From contig NZ_CAXWGX010000027.1 in the NCBI RefSeq assembly GCF_964266745.1, positions 1 to 64,000 on the forward strand: 64,000 nucleotides of DNA, given 5' to 3'. Shown one piece after another: positions 31,830 through 40,711 of the stretch. The stretch comes from Propionicimonas sp020161015. GTDB taxonomy: Bacteria; Actinomycetota; Actinomycetes; Propionibacteriales; Propionibacteriaceae. Position 1 is the stretch's first letter. The number at the start of each line of letters is the position of its first letter. Under the pieces are notes generated by a model, which searched no databases, had not been told where the DNA came from, and worked only from the letters and a program-made list of their open reading frames with translations. The position numbers and the translations under genes are program-made.

Positions 31830-33035
31830 ATGGCCGACAAGGATGTGCCCGTGTCGTCCTCGGTCGAGGATGACCTGCAGGAGAACGCGGCGGTTCAGGG
31901 GCCGGAGCGGCAGGCGCCATCGCTGCCCGGTCCGCTGCCGCCCGAGGCGCCGACGCCCGCGACCCCGCCGTTACGGGTAGATCTGGGCCGGTCGTTCACC
32001 TGGGGGTTCACGGCGACCGCCGGCGCCCTCGTCGCACTCTGGCTGGCGACGGGGATAGCGACCCTGGCGAGCGTCGTGGTGTCGGTCGCCCTGGCTGCCT
32101 TCCTCGCGCTGGCCCTCAGCCCGGTCGTGACGTGGCTGCAGCGGCACCGGCTGAGCAAGGCGATGGCCATCACCGTGGTGTTCGCCGGATTCGTCCTTGT
32201 CTTCGCCACCATCATCTGGGTCATCGTGCCGATGATCGTCACCCAGGTCAGCGCCTTCGCCGAGGCAGTCCCGCAGTACCTCGCCGACGTCAAGAACAGC
32301 GACTGGTTCCAGGCTTTCACCCAGGGCCCGATGCAGGGGCTCTACACCAACATGGTTGCCCAGGTTCAGGCCTGGATGTCGGACCCGGAGAACCTGATGG
32401 CCGTCGGCGGCGGGGCGCTGGCGGTCGGGGTCGGACTGATCAACACGATCTCCAGCACGACGATCATCCTGGTCCTCACCCTCTACTTCATTGCCTCGCT
32501 GGACCAGATCAAGGCCGCCCTGGTTCGGTTCGCCCCTGCCTACAACCGCGCAACCCTGGCCAGCCTGATCGACGAGATCACGGATTCGGTCGGCGCCTAC
32601 GTCTCCGGCGAGGTGACCCTGGCGGTCCTGAACGCTGCCGTCACCTTCATCCTGCTGAGTCTGCTGCAGATGCCCTTCGCGCCGTTGATGGCGTTCATCG
32701 CGCTGTTCGTCACCCTGATCCCGATGATCGGCTCGGTGTTGATGTGGATCATCGCGGGGGTCTTCACCCTGTTCACCTCGTGGTGGGCCGCGTTGATCTT
32801 CGCGGTGGTGTACTTCGGCTACATGCAGATCGAGGCCTACGTCATCACTCCGCGCATCATGTCGAAACAGGTCGACGTGCCCGGGCCGCTGGTCCTGATC
32901 GGTGCGATGGCCGGCGGCATTCTGCTGGGGCTCCTCGGCGCCCTTGTCGCCGTTCCCGTCACCGCATCCCTCTTGCTGATCCTGAACCGCATCACCCTCC
33001 CCAAACAGGACGCCAGGCTCCAGCCAGACCGGTAG
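31830..33035 (+). CDS. AI-2E family (PerM/YdiK-type) transporter
   Basis: A 401-residue membrane protein with about eight helices. An acidic/Pro-rich cytoplasmic N terminus of about 55 residues is followed by the AI-2E core, including PMIGSVLMWIIAGV and the typical PLVLIGAMAGGILLGLLGAL before the last helix. Family members export AI-2 or act as Na+/H+ antiporters in some bacteria. No quorum-sensing genes lie nearby, so transport of AI-2 should not be assumed. Confidence 0.88.
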   Translation: MADKDVPVSSSVEDDLQENAAVQGPERQAPSLPGPLPPEAPTPATPPLRVDLGRSFTWGFTATAGALVALWLATGIATLASVVVSVALAAFLALALSPVVTWLQRHRLSKAMAITVVFAGFVLVFATIIWVIVPMIVTQVSAFAEAVPQYLADVKNSDWFQAFTQGPMQGLYTNMVAQVQAWMSDPENLMAVGGGALAVGVGLINTISSTTIILVLTLYFIASLDQIKAALVRFAPAYNRATLASLIDEITDSVGAYVSGEVTLAVLNAAVTFILLSLLQMPFAPLMAFIALFVTLIPMIGSVLMWIIAGVFTLFTSWWAALIFAVVYFGYMQIEAYVITPRIMSKQVDVPGPLVLIGAMAGGILLGLLGALVAVPVTASLLLILNRITLPKQDARLQPDR

Positions 33036-33237
33036 CCGGGCTCCTCCCTGCCCTCGCGCGGTGACAGCTTCGTCGTTGAGTCGCGCGGCATCGGGGTGGA
33101 TCGGACAGGGCACCCGTGGCCCGCCCGTTCAGCCTCGGGGATGCTCCGGTGCCGCCACGAATCACCGCGTGCCGCGACCCGAAACGCCCGGTGGGTGCGA
33201 GACTGAGATCGGTGTCGGCACCGTTGGAAGGAGACCC

Positions 33238-33813
33238 ATGATGTCTGCGAGCCACGTCGAATCCGGCCTGGAGAATGCTGACAGGTCCGTGATCAATGCA
33301 ATCCGCGCTGCTCTCGGCGTGGGTGGCCTCGTTTCGCTTGTCATCGGCGTGGTCATTCTGGCCTGGCCCGGCAAGACCGCGATGGTCATCGCCGGGATCA
33401 TCGCCGTGTACGCGGCGATCGCCGGGTTGGTCAATCTCGGCATCGGCCTGTTCTCCCGCAGGATCGGGGGTTGGCCGCGCGTCGGCTACCTCGTGCTCGG
33501 CGCCGTCTTCCTGGTCGCGTCGGCCGTGGCCTTCGCCAATCTCGGTATCGCCGCCGCCGTGCTCGCCAGCCTCGTGGGCGTTCTGGTCGGCGTCGTGTGG
33601 ATCATCGAGGGCGTGGTCGGGCTCACCCTGATCGGTGACGCCGCGTCCAAGGTGTGGACCGTCATCTTCGCGATCATCAGCATCCTGGCCGGGGTAACGC
33701 TGCTCACCTCGCCCTTGTGGGGCGCGGCGTTCCTGTGGTGGCTTCTCGGGATATCCCTGGTGATCCTCGGCCTCGTCCAGATCGTCCGGGCGTTCCGCTT
33801 CGGGCCCCGCTGA
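33238..33813 (+). CDS. DUF308/HdeD-family membrane protein
   Basis: A 191-residue protein with six transmembrane helices arranged as three hairpins, the HdeD/DUF308 plan linked in enterobacteria to acid resistance. Internal repeats such as GVVILAWPGKTAMVIAG, near the end of helix 2, are typical. GGAAGGAG at 33226-33233 suits the second ATG (33241) slightly better than the first (33238). A related DUF308 domain is fused to hydrolases at 42181-44325. The P2-type ATPase follows 75 bp later. Confidence 0.85.
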   Translation: MMSASHVESGLENADRSVINAIRAALGVGGLVSLVIGVVILAWPGKTAMVIAGIIAVYAAIAGLVNLGIGLFSRRIGGWPRVGYLVLGAVFLVASAVAFANLGIAAAVLASLVGVLVGVVWIIEGVVGLTLIGDAASKVWTVIFAIISILAGVTLLTSPLWGAAFLWWLLGISLVILGLVQIVRAFRFGPR

Positions 33814-33887
33814 CCCGGCACCGGCGTCCCGCTCTGAGTCAGTCAGGCTCCCACCGCGAACGTTGTCGAACCGCTGGAGAATCAACC

Positions 33888-36674
33888 ATGAGCAACGCCG
33901 ACCCGTCGAGCACTTCGCCCGGCAACCTGCAGAGCCCCTGGACCATGGAGGTCCCCGCCGTCCTGTCCGCGCTGGCCTCCGACCCCGATCGGGGATTGAG
34001 CCAGCAGGAGGCCGACAGGCGCCTGGCCGACATCGGCCCCAATGAGCTCCGCTCCGATCCGCCGCCGTCCGCGTGGAAGATCGGGTTGGCACAGCTCGCC
34101 GACCCGATGAACCTGATGCTGCTGGCCGTGGGTGTGGTCAGCCTGGTGATTGCCCAGCAGTCCACCGCCATTCTTGTCGCCCTGCTGGTGGTGCTGAACC
34201 TTGTCCTCGGCACTCGCCAGGAGCTGGCCGCCCGGGCGAGCATCGACGCGCTCTCCAGGATGCAGGTGCCGCAGGCGCGGGTTGTCCGCGACGGCGCGCT
34301 CCAACTGATCGCCGCCACCTCGGTGGTGCCGGGGGACCTGGTCCAGCTCGAGTCCGGGGACATCGTCCCGGCTGACGGCCGGATCCTGCGGGCCGCGACG
34401 CTGGAGACGCAGGAGGCCGCCCTGACCGGCGAGAGTGCACCGGTGGGCAAGTCGGTCGCGACCCTCGGCGGTGGCGATGTGTCGCTGGGCGACAGGGCCA
34501 ACATGCTGTTCCAGAACACCGCGGTGACCCGCGGTACAGGCTCGATGGTTGTCACCACGACCGGAATGAGCACCGAGGTCGGGCGCATCGCAGACATGCT
34601 CACCAGTGTGAAGGCGGTGAAGTCGCCCCTCCAGAAGGAACTGAACAGCCTCACCCGGGTAATCGGCCTGCTTGCCTGGGGTGCGGTCGCCGTGATCGTC
34701 ATGGTGGGTCTGGGTCGGGGCCAGGGCGTGGAGGACGTGCTGCTGCTGGGCGTGGCCATGGCGCTGTCGGCGATCCCGACCGGCCTGCCGACCTTCGTAC
34801 AGATGATGTTGTCCTACGGTGCCGGCGAGCTCGCCGAGGCGAAGGCTGTGGTGAAGAGCCTGCCCGACGTGGAGACGCTCGGGTCCACCTCGGCGATCAA
34901 CACCGACAAGACCGGCACGCTCACCTTGAACGAGATGATGGCTTCCACGCTGTTCTACCTCGGCCACTGGTACACGATCACGGGTGAGGGCTACCGCAAG
35001 ACTGGCGAGATCCTCCACGTCGCGGGCGAGGACGTCCCCGACTTCACCCGGCTGAGCCTGGGCCTCGCCCTCGCCAGCGACGCCACCGTCTCCGATGACG
35101 GCGAGGTCGTCGGTGACCCGACCGAAGCGGCCCTGGTGGTGCTTGCGGCGAAGGTGGGCGTCGACGCCGAGCCCACGCGGCGCGAGTACCCGCGGGTCGC
35201 CGAAGTGCCCTTCGACTCCGACTACAAGTTCATGGCGACCGTGCATGACGTGAACCTGGACGGCACCCCCCGCACGGTGATGCTCGTCAAGGGTGCCCCC
35301 GACGTCGTGCTCGGACGCAGCGCGACGGCTCGGCGCTCCGACGGGACCTCCGCCCCGATGGACAGCCAGGCCGACGGCATTGCCCGGGCCAACGCAGAGA
35401 TGGGCGGGAAGGGGCTTCGGGTCCTCGCCTTCGCCATGAAGGAGGTCGACCCTGCGGATCGGGCCGCGGTGCTGGGTGACCCGATGTCCGCTGTCCAGGG
35501 GCTCGACTTCATCGGTCTGGTCGGGATCATCGACCCCCTCCGCCCCTCGGCCAAGGAGGCCGTGCGCCTGGCGCACGCCGCCGGCATCCAGGTGCGGATG
35601 ATCACCGGTGACCACGCGGTCACCGCCGCCGCCATCGGCGAGGAACTCGGGCTGGGGGCAGGCGCCATCAGCGGGACCGAGTTCCGGGCGCTCTCCGACG
35701 GGGAGGTTCTCGACCGGCTCGATCAGATCCACGTGTTCGGTCGCGTCTCGCCGCAGGACAAGCTCCGGCTGGTCCAGCTGATGCAGTCGCGCGGTCAGAT
35801 CGTCGCCATGACCGGGGATGCGGTCAACGACGCCGCAGCGCTGAAACAGGCCGACATCGGAGTTGCGATGGGATCGGGCAGCGAGGTCACCAAGCAGGCC
35901 GGAAAGATGATCCTCACCGACGACAACTTCGGCACCCTCGTCCATGCCGTCCAACTCGGACGCGGGGTCTACGAGAAGATCCTGGGTTACATCAACTACC
36001 AGATGTCCCAACTGATCGCACTCGTTCTGCTCTTCCTGGTCGCGAGCCTGTTCGGGATCAACGACGGGGTCGCGATGTCCCCGCTGATGGTGTTGTTCCT
36101 CAACTTCTTCGTCGCCTCGGTCCCGGTCTTCATCATCATCGGAGATCCCGTCGGGGAGGGGATCATGAGCCGCCCGCCACGGGACCCGAAGGTAACCATT
36201 GCCAACACCAGCTCGGTGCTGAGGTGGCTGTTGTACGGGTTCGTGATCTTCGTCACGGCGCTCATCCCGCTCATCGCCGGACCAGATCAGCCGCGACCGG
36301 ACGCCCCGAGCGTCTCGATGACGATGACCGCGGTGATCGTCGCGTTCGCCAGCGTGTTGAGTGGGATCTCGCTACGCCGGCTCCGCGAGCCCGGGTTCGT
36401 CGGCCCGGTCAAGGCCGCGTTCCGGCTGGCAGCGATCCCGCTGGTGCTGACCGTGCTCGCGACCGAACTCGGATTCCTCCAGACCGCGCTGCTGACAACC
36501 GGGCTCACGCTGAGGGAGTGGCTCCTGTGCACCGCACTCGCCGCGATCACCCCCGCCGTCATCGAACTCGACAAGGCCCTCAAGCGCCGCAGGAGCGCCG
36601 GCCCGAATCCGGTGAGTCCCCAGGCTGCCCTCGCCCCGGCCCGCGCTCGCAGGGGGGCCGGAACCGAGAGCTGA
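33888..36674 (+). CDS. P2-type cation-transport ATPase with unusual ion-site residues
   Basis: A 928-residue P-type ATPase with an N-terminal cation ATPase domain, actuator (LTGESAPVG), phosphorylation motif INTDKTGTLTLNE (Asp near 340), nucleotide-binding domain (MLVKGAPDVVL), hinge TGDAVNDAAALKQADIG and the C-terminal helical domain. Overall layout resembles SERCA-like and mycobacterial CtpF-type pumps. M4 reads AIPTGLPTF, with Thr where calcium pumps have Glu (PEGLP), and M6 reads NFFVASVPV without the usual Asp. The acidic calcium ligands are therefore missing, so the transported ion or even transport itself is uncertain. It lies after the DUF308 gene and before the FUSC-like gene. Confidence 0.88.
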   Translation: MSNADPSSTSPGNLQSPWTMEVPAVLSALASDPDRGLSQQEADRRLADIGPNELRSDPPPSAWKIGLAQLADPMNLMLLAVGVVSLVIAQQSTAILVALLVVLNLVLGTRQELAARASIDALSRMQVPQARVVRDGALQLIAATSVVPGDLVQLESGDIVPADGRILRAATLETQEAALTGESAPVGKSVATLGGGDVSLGDRANMLFQNTAVTRGTGSMVVTTTGMSTEVGRIADMLTSVKAVKSPLQKELNSLTRVIGLLAWGAVAVIVMVGLGRGQGVEDVLLLGVAMALSAIPTGLPTFVQMMLSYGAGELAEAKAVVKSLPDVETLGSTSAINTDKTGTLTLNEMMASTLFYLGHWYTITGEGYRKTGEILHVAGEDVPDFTRLSLGLALASDATVSDDGEVVGDPTEAALVVLAAKVGVDAEPTRREYPRVAEVPFDSDYKFMATVHDVNLDGTPRTVMLVKGAPDVVLGRSATARRSDGTSAPMDSQADGIARANAEMGGKGLRVLAFAMKEVDPADRAAVLGDPMSAVQGLDFIGLVGIIDPLRPSAKEAVRLAHAAGIQVRMITGDHAVTAAAIGEELGLGAGAISGTEFRALSDGEVLDRLDQIHVFGRVSPQDKLRLVQLMQSRGQIVAMTGDAVNDAAALKQADIGVAMGSGSEVTKQAGKMILTDDNFGTLVHAVQLGRGVYEKILGYINYQMSQLIALVLLFLVASLFGINDGVAMSPLMVLFLNFFVASVPVFIIIGDPVGEGIMSRPPRDPKVTIANTSSVLRWLLYGFVIFVTALIPLIAGPDQPRPDAPSVSMTMTAVIVAFASVLSGISLRRLREPGFVGPVKAAFRLAAIPLVLTVLATELGFLQTALLTTGLTLREWLLCTALAAITPAVIELDKALKRRRSAGPNPVSPQAALAPARARRGAGTES

Positions 36675-36878
36675 CCCTCCTTCCCGCTCGGGGAGCGCGC
36701 CCACGCGGCCGTACTCGCCCTATGCTTCCGGTGAAGCGGGTGAGCCTGCTCTTCGAGGAGGAAGTCCAACGCAGGACGAGGATCGGTCGACCCGCGGACC
36801 TGGTGGTGGCGAGCCGATGTTCGATCACGACCCATCCTCCAGCCAGTCGGTCGATCGCCCCCAGGGGAGGGACGCACA

Positions 36879-37967
36879 ATGCAGAGCGCCGATCACCCCA
36901 CAGGCAGACCCCGATCGTTGCATGACCTGATCAGGGACCCGGAGCTGGAAGGTGACTGGGGTCTATCGGTGCTGGTGGTGGTCCTGCTGGCCGGAGGCGT
37001 GGCGTTGGCGTCTGCCTTCGGCGACCCGGAGCGGGCTGTGTTCACCATCCTTCCGTTCCTGATCGCGGTCGTCGGCGGGTTGGCCGCCGGCTGGCGCGCG
37101 GGGCTCGCGCTGAGCCTGATCACGGTCGGCCTGGTGGTGGCGGCCAGTCTGTTCGCCTCATCCCCGCTGACGGCGGCGCTCGGGTTTGCCGCCGTGTCGC
37201 TGTGGGTCTCGGTTCCGAGCCGGTGGCAGCCGTCACAGTCAGTGGGCCCGACCCTGATGTTGGTCTACCTCATCGCGGTGGTGACGGCAGTGCCTGGCGC
37301 GGGGTGGGGGATCTCGCTGCTGTTCGCGCTGGCGGCCGTGGCGGTCGGGATGCTCGTCGTCGCGTTGGTCACGATGCTTCGCCGCACGACGCGGGCCGCC
37401 TCAGGCGCTGCCCCGCTGGAGGCACCACCGAACGACGCGACGATGGGCGAAGCGGGCCCTCCTTCTGCGCCGTGGTCCTGGCGGGAGGTGATCGGCCCGG
37501 TTCTCGCTGCCGTGGTGATGGCGGCGCTCACGTTCTGGCACTCGGTATCTCCGGGCTTCCAGATGCCGGTGTGGGTGCTGCTCACCTTCATGATGGTGTA
37601 CCAGCCGGTGCACCCGGAGACAGTCAAGCGGTCACTGCTGCGGGTGATCGGCACGATCATCGGGTTCGCCGGCGTGCTCGTCCTCGGCCTGCTCCCCGGG
37701 CCGCTGTCGTACGCGCTCGGGATCGCGGCCATCGTGCCGGCGATCGCCTATCTGAAGCGCTCCTACCTGCTCTCGGTGGCGGCCGGGGCGGTCATGGTGG
37801 TCACCATCTATGGCGCACCTCAGGGGCAGTACCTCTCCTGGGGCATCGCCCGCACACTCGACACCGCCGTCGGCGCGGCACTCGCCCTCGGACTGAGCCT
37901 GCTGGTCCGCAAGATCACTCCCGCGCCGGCGGGAGCCGGACCGGGCACAGTGACCCGCGGCGGGTAG
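36879..37967 (+). CDS. FUSC-like (aromatic acid exporter type) membrane protein
   Basis: A 362-residue protein with two bundles of about six helices each (30-170 and 205-345) separated by a cytoplasmic Ala/Pro-rich linker, the plan of bacterial FUSC/aromatic acid exporter proteins. The second bundle has VLLTFMMVYQPVHPETVKRS and GTIIGFAGVLVLG, matching the FUSC repeat that begins after a TxxxG-type motif. The transported compound is unknown. The last gene before the tRNA-Asn island; 204 bp of apparently empty sequence precede it. Confidence 0.75.
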   Translation: MQSADHPTGRPRSLHDLIRDPELEGDWGLSVLVVVLLAGGVALASAFGDPERAVFTILPFLIAVVGGLAAGWRAGLALSLITVGLVVAASLFASSPLTAALGFAAVSLWVSVPSRWQPSQSVGPTLMLVYLIAVVTAVPGAGWGISLLFALAAVAVGMLVVALVTMLRRTTRAASGAAPLEAPPNDATMGEAGPPSAPWSWREVIGPVLAAVVMAALTFWHSVSPGFQMPVWVLLTFMMVYQPVHPETVKRSLLRVIGTIIGFAGVLVLGLLPGPLSYALGIAAIVPAIAYLKRSYLLSVAAGAVMVVTIYGAPQGQYLSWGIARTLDTAVGAALALGLSLLVRKITPAPAGAGPGTVTRGG

Positions 37968-38131
37968 GCGGGGACGTCGTCGCCGGCGAACCCGACGTGG
38001 TCGATGCCGAAGCGTTCGGCCCCGGTCATCGGCACGGCGGAACGGCTTCTCCGTCGACACGACCTCCAGCGACCGACAGCGGCTTCGGCTGGTCAGTGGC
38101 GACACACGCGGTCAGCCGCAACACACGAATG
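37968..38131. other. Non-coding gap left of the island; possible VOC gene scrap
   Basis: No intact gene is seen. On the minus strand, bases 38035 to 37970 read MTGAERFGIDHVGFAGDDV, which looks like the opening of a VOC/glyoxalase-type protein (a His-x-Val strand followed by DDV), but the frame runs straight into the FUSC gene end. It is too short to call a pseudogene with confidence. Confidence 0.3.
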
Positions 38132-38156
38132 GCTCGCCCGCCTGGACTCGAACCAG
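38132..38156. repeat. Left attachment repeat (attL) matching the tRNA-Asn 3' end
   Basis: Positions 38137-38156 are identical to 44622-44641, the 3' part of the tRNA-Asn gene (CCCGCCTGGACTCGAACCAG on the plus strand). Extending to 38132 gives 24 of 25 matching bases. Outside this block the similarity ends. A duplicated tRNA 3' end with an integrase remnant just inside it is the standard footprint of tyrosine-integrase insertion. Confidence 0.8.
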
Positions 38157-38325
38157 ACTCGGGATCGACCTCCCCTGTCTGTATGAAGCGGCCGATTGAG
38201 CGTGGTGACTAGGATGAATAGGGAACATCAGGGGGAGTAGCGTCGTTACAGAAGTCGCCACACATTGCCCGAAGTCGCCTACTATGTCGCCCATATGTTG
38301 CCCATATCGGCAGGGAGAACGGGCT

Positions 38326-38592
38326 GTGGTGGCGAGCAGAAGGAGCTTCGGCAGGCTGAGGAAGCGTGCCTCGGGCCGCTGGCAGGCGGGTTACCTCGGG
38401 CCACACCACCAGAAGCGGCACTTCCCGCTCCATGCCCCCTTCGGCGTCGGCTCGTCCTCTTACTCAGGAGCCACGACACGCGCGCCAGCATCGAGAGGTC
38501 CGCGAGTTGACTCGGCGAGAGGTCCGCATAGGCGTCGTCAAGGCAAGCCCCGTTGTCCGGGGCAGCAGATCCTCCCAGCGTTGACAGACTGA
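38326..38592 (+). pseudogene. Tyrosine integrase, N-terminal remnant
   Basis: From a GTG at 38326 the frame reads VVASRRSFGRLRKRASGRWQ followed by AGYLGP, the characteristic opening of actinobacterial phage/ICE integrases (compare GSIRKLASGRHQAVYTGP in the intact integrase at 4392-5552). After about 45 residues the similarity ends in low-quality sequence, and the catalytic domain with its Arg, His and Tyr residues is absent. It lies 170 bp inside the left att repeat and reads into the island, as expected of the element's own integrase. Confidence 0.6.
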
Positions 38593-38707
38593 AGCGCCCA
38601 GGCTCGCCACGACTCAGAGACCTCCGACTGCGTCGCACCTGTCTGCACGGCAACCACGGAGACGGGCGGACTGTCGTCTCGCCGTACCGCCCGCCTGGCA
38701 AGTGCAG

Positions 38708-39964
38708 TTAATTCACCTTGTTCTTGTAGATCTTCCCGTCCTTCATGATCAGGGCGAGGTTCTCCTCCGGCCTGGTGAGGATGGAGATGTCCTTCAACGG
38801 ATCGCCGTTGACCAGCAACAGGTCCGCGTAGGCGCCCTCTTCAATCACGCCCAACTTTCCGGGGTAAGGATTACGCGGTCCGCTCATTGCCAACAACTCC
38901 GCATTCGCGGAAGTCGCTTGCCGCAGGACCTCGGAGTTGCTGAACCACTTCGCGCGGTTGGTAAACTCCTCGCCCTGCCGCGCCAGCAATGCCGAGTCGC
39001 CGATTATATCTGTGCCAAATGCAACGCGTCTATAACCCTTGGCCTTGATCAGCTTGAACATGTTGTCGAGACCTGTAGCTGCTTCTTTGAATCGTGCTAT
39101 CTGTCCCTCGTTCATGCCGGCGGGTGTGTTCACGAACACCAGGGTCTGCACGCTGAGCCAGACACCTTTGGCAATAATCAGATCGAGCGTCGGTTCGTCG
39201 ATGAAGTTGGCGTGCTCGATCGACTCGACGCCGTTCTCCACGCACATACGTATTCCTTCGTTGTTGTAGACATGCGCGGCCACGTAGGTATGCCAGTTTT
39301 GCGCCGCACGAACCACGGCACGGACTTCCCACGGGGTGAATTGCACGGTGTCCAGCGGGTCAGCCGGTGAGGCGGCGCCACCACCGGCCGTGATCTTGAC
39401 CTGTGTCGCCCCCCTGCGCAGTTGCTCTCGAGCAGCGATCAGCATTTCCGCTTCCCCGTCCGCGACGACGGCATGCCCTACTCGCACCATCGTCTCCGGA
39501 TCCGTGGCACGGGGGCGCGGGATCGCGTTGGGCGTGCGGTAATCGACGTGACCGCCTGTCTGGCAGATCACGGCACCAGATGGATAGAGCCGTGGGCCCG
39601 GGAAGCGGCCCTCGTCGATCGCCCGTTTGAGCGAGAACGTGTTGCCGCCCGTGTCGCGGGCCGTGGTGAAGCCCCGCATCAGCATCTTGAGCGCTTCATC
39701 CTGCTGCACGAACGCGAAGTAGTACTCATCGATCGCCGACACCTCGCGGAAGTCGACCTGCATGGAAATGTGCACGTGGGCATCGATGAAGCCGGGCGTC
39801 AGGGTGCGCCCCGTGGCGTCGATGACCATTGCGCCCTTCGGTGCCCGGATGGTCGTGGCAATTTTGGTAATCTTGTCGCCCTCCACCAGCACGCTCATGG
39901 GCGCGGTGAGGGTGTCGCTATTGCCGTCGAAAATGCAGGCATTCGTGATGAGCAGTGTTTCCAT
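38708..39964 (-). CDS. Amidohydrolase, Xaa-Pro dipeptidase/imidazolonepropionase-like clade
   Basis: A 418-residue metal-dependent hydrolase. Metal and active-site landmarks of the amidohydrolase superfamily are present: HVH in GFIDAHVHISM (near residue 62), a probable carboxylated Lys in TQVKITAGGG, His in YVAAHVYN, His in SIEHANF and Asp in VAFGTDIIG. The C-terminal beta sandwich returns with KLGVIEEGAYADLLLVNGDP. Members of this clade cleave N-acyl or Pro-containing dipeptides and related amides. There is no signal peptide. Codon use is visibly less GC-rich than core genes, suggesting transfer from outside the genus. Upstream lie broken M19, M20 and amidohydrolase genes, pointing to peptide breakdown. 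Confidence 0.85.
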   Translation of the reverse strand: METLLITNACIFDGNSDTLTAPMSVLVEGDKITKIATTIRAPKGAMVIDATGRTLTPGFIDAHVHISMQVDFREVSAIDEYYFAFVQQDEALKMLMRGFTTARDTGGNTFSLKRAIDEGRFPGPRLYPSGAVICQTGGHVDYRTPNAIPRPRATDPETMVRVGHAVVADGEAEMLIAAREQLRRGATQVKITAGGGAASPADPLDTVQFTPWEVRAVVRAAQNWHTYVAAHVYNNEGIRMCVENGVESIEHANFIDEPTLDLIIAKGVWLSVQTLVFVNTPAGMNEGQIARFKEAATGLDNMFKLIKAKGYRRVAFGTDIIGDSALLARQGEEFTNRAKWFSNSEVLRQATSANAELLAMSGPRNPYPGKLGVIEEGAYADLLLVNGDPLKDISILTRPEENLALIMKDGKIYKNKVN

Positions 39965-40011
39965 GGTCGTCTCCCTTCCTTTCGTGAGCTTGGTTACTTG
40001 ATCGTGTCGCT

Positions 40012-40059
40012 TCAGATCTTCCCGCTCATGATCAGTGCCAGGTTCTACTCGGGTTTAAT
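40012..40059 (-). pseudogene. C-terminal scrap of a second amidohydrolase
   Basis: Read on the minus strand, these bases give AIKPE, stop, NLALIMSGKI, stop. This matches the end of the intact amidohydrolase next to it (RPEENLALIMKDGKI), with one Glu codon turned into TAG. The DNA is similar but diverged, so it is the remnant of a tandem paralogue, not a recent copy. Similarity ends just upstream, so most of that gene is gone. Confidence 0.6.
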
Positions 40060-40190
40060 GGCTCTTCTTACTTGCGGTGGGTCTGGGCGACACGCCGCGG
40101 TGAGCTGGTTGGGGTGAGGTAGGGGGTCGAGCCCTCAGGATCAGGAACGACCAAGCACCCCTCCACCGAGGACCTCGACTGTGCCTGAGC

Positions 40191-40670
40191 CTACTCTCGA
40201 TCTTTCATCGGGCCGGAGCAATGATCAGAACCTTTGGATGGTCCTCGGCCTGGTGACGTGTGGGGCGGATGCCCGTTGTCGGGCTCGAAGCACCCGTCGC
40301 CGTAGGGGTTGCGGCCGTTGTAGGCGAGTAGGCGAGTAAGCAGTAGCCGTAGCCGAGTTCGCGCCAGAACGCGACCCGGTCGGGGTCTCCCTCGAAGATC
40401 GAGTTCCACTGGTTGGTGAAGAAGATGCCCAGCCGGCCCGGTCACTGCCGTGTCGATGTCGGCGGTGCATGCCTCGATTGCCTTGAATCCTGCCTCAATC
40501 AGGCGATCCCTCTCGTGGTGGAACTCCGGAGCCTCGGGCGAGGACCACTGGGTGGGCCAAATGCCCGAGTAGAGCGTGTCGATCGCCATCGAGGAGCGGA
40601 CCAGGTCTCTGGCTCGATCCGTCGCCGGGTACTCCTGGCTCCGCTGCGGAATCTGCGATTAGTCAGCCAT
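40191..40670 (-). pseudogene. M19 membrane dipeptidase (renal dipeptidase family), broken
   Basis: A good ribosome site (GAAGGAG) precedes the ATG at 40670, but the fourth codon is TAA. The frame then continues LVRSSMAIDTLYSGIWPTQW and AGFKAIEAC, an M19 start. A large internal stretch is missing. The sequence resumes in other frames as LGIFFTNQWNSIFEGDPDRV and LAYNGRNPYGDGCFEPDNGH, which are conserved M19 segments near the metal site. A local duplication (CTCGCCTACTCGCCTAC) causes a further frameshift. The gene is thus disabled by a nonsense codon, a deletion and frameshifts. Confidence 0.65.
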
Positions 40671-40711
40671 GATTCACTCCTTCGATGTCGGACCCCGGCC
40701 AGGCCGAGACT

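Noticed and set aside
37970..38035. VOC/glyoxalase-like start on the minus strand
   Set aside because: About 20 residues look VOC-like (IDHVGFAGDDV) but the frame has no further family similarity and runs into the FUSC gene.
38137..38200. Possible second tRNA gene around the left att repeat
   Set aside because: Only the T-arm/acceptor part matches tRNA-Asn; the remaining sequence does not form D and anticodon arms, so it is a duplicated 3' end, not a gene.
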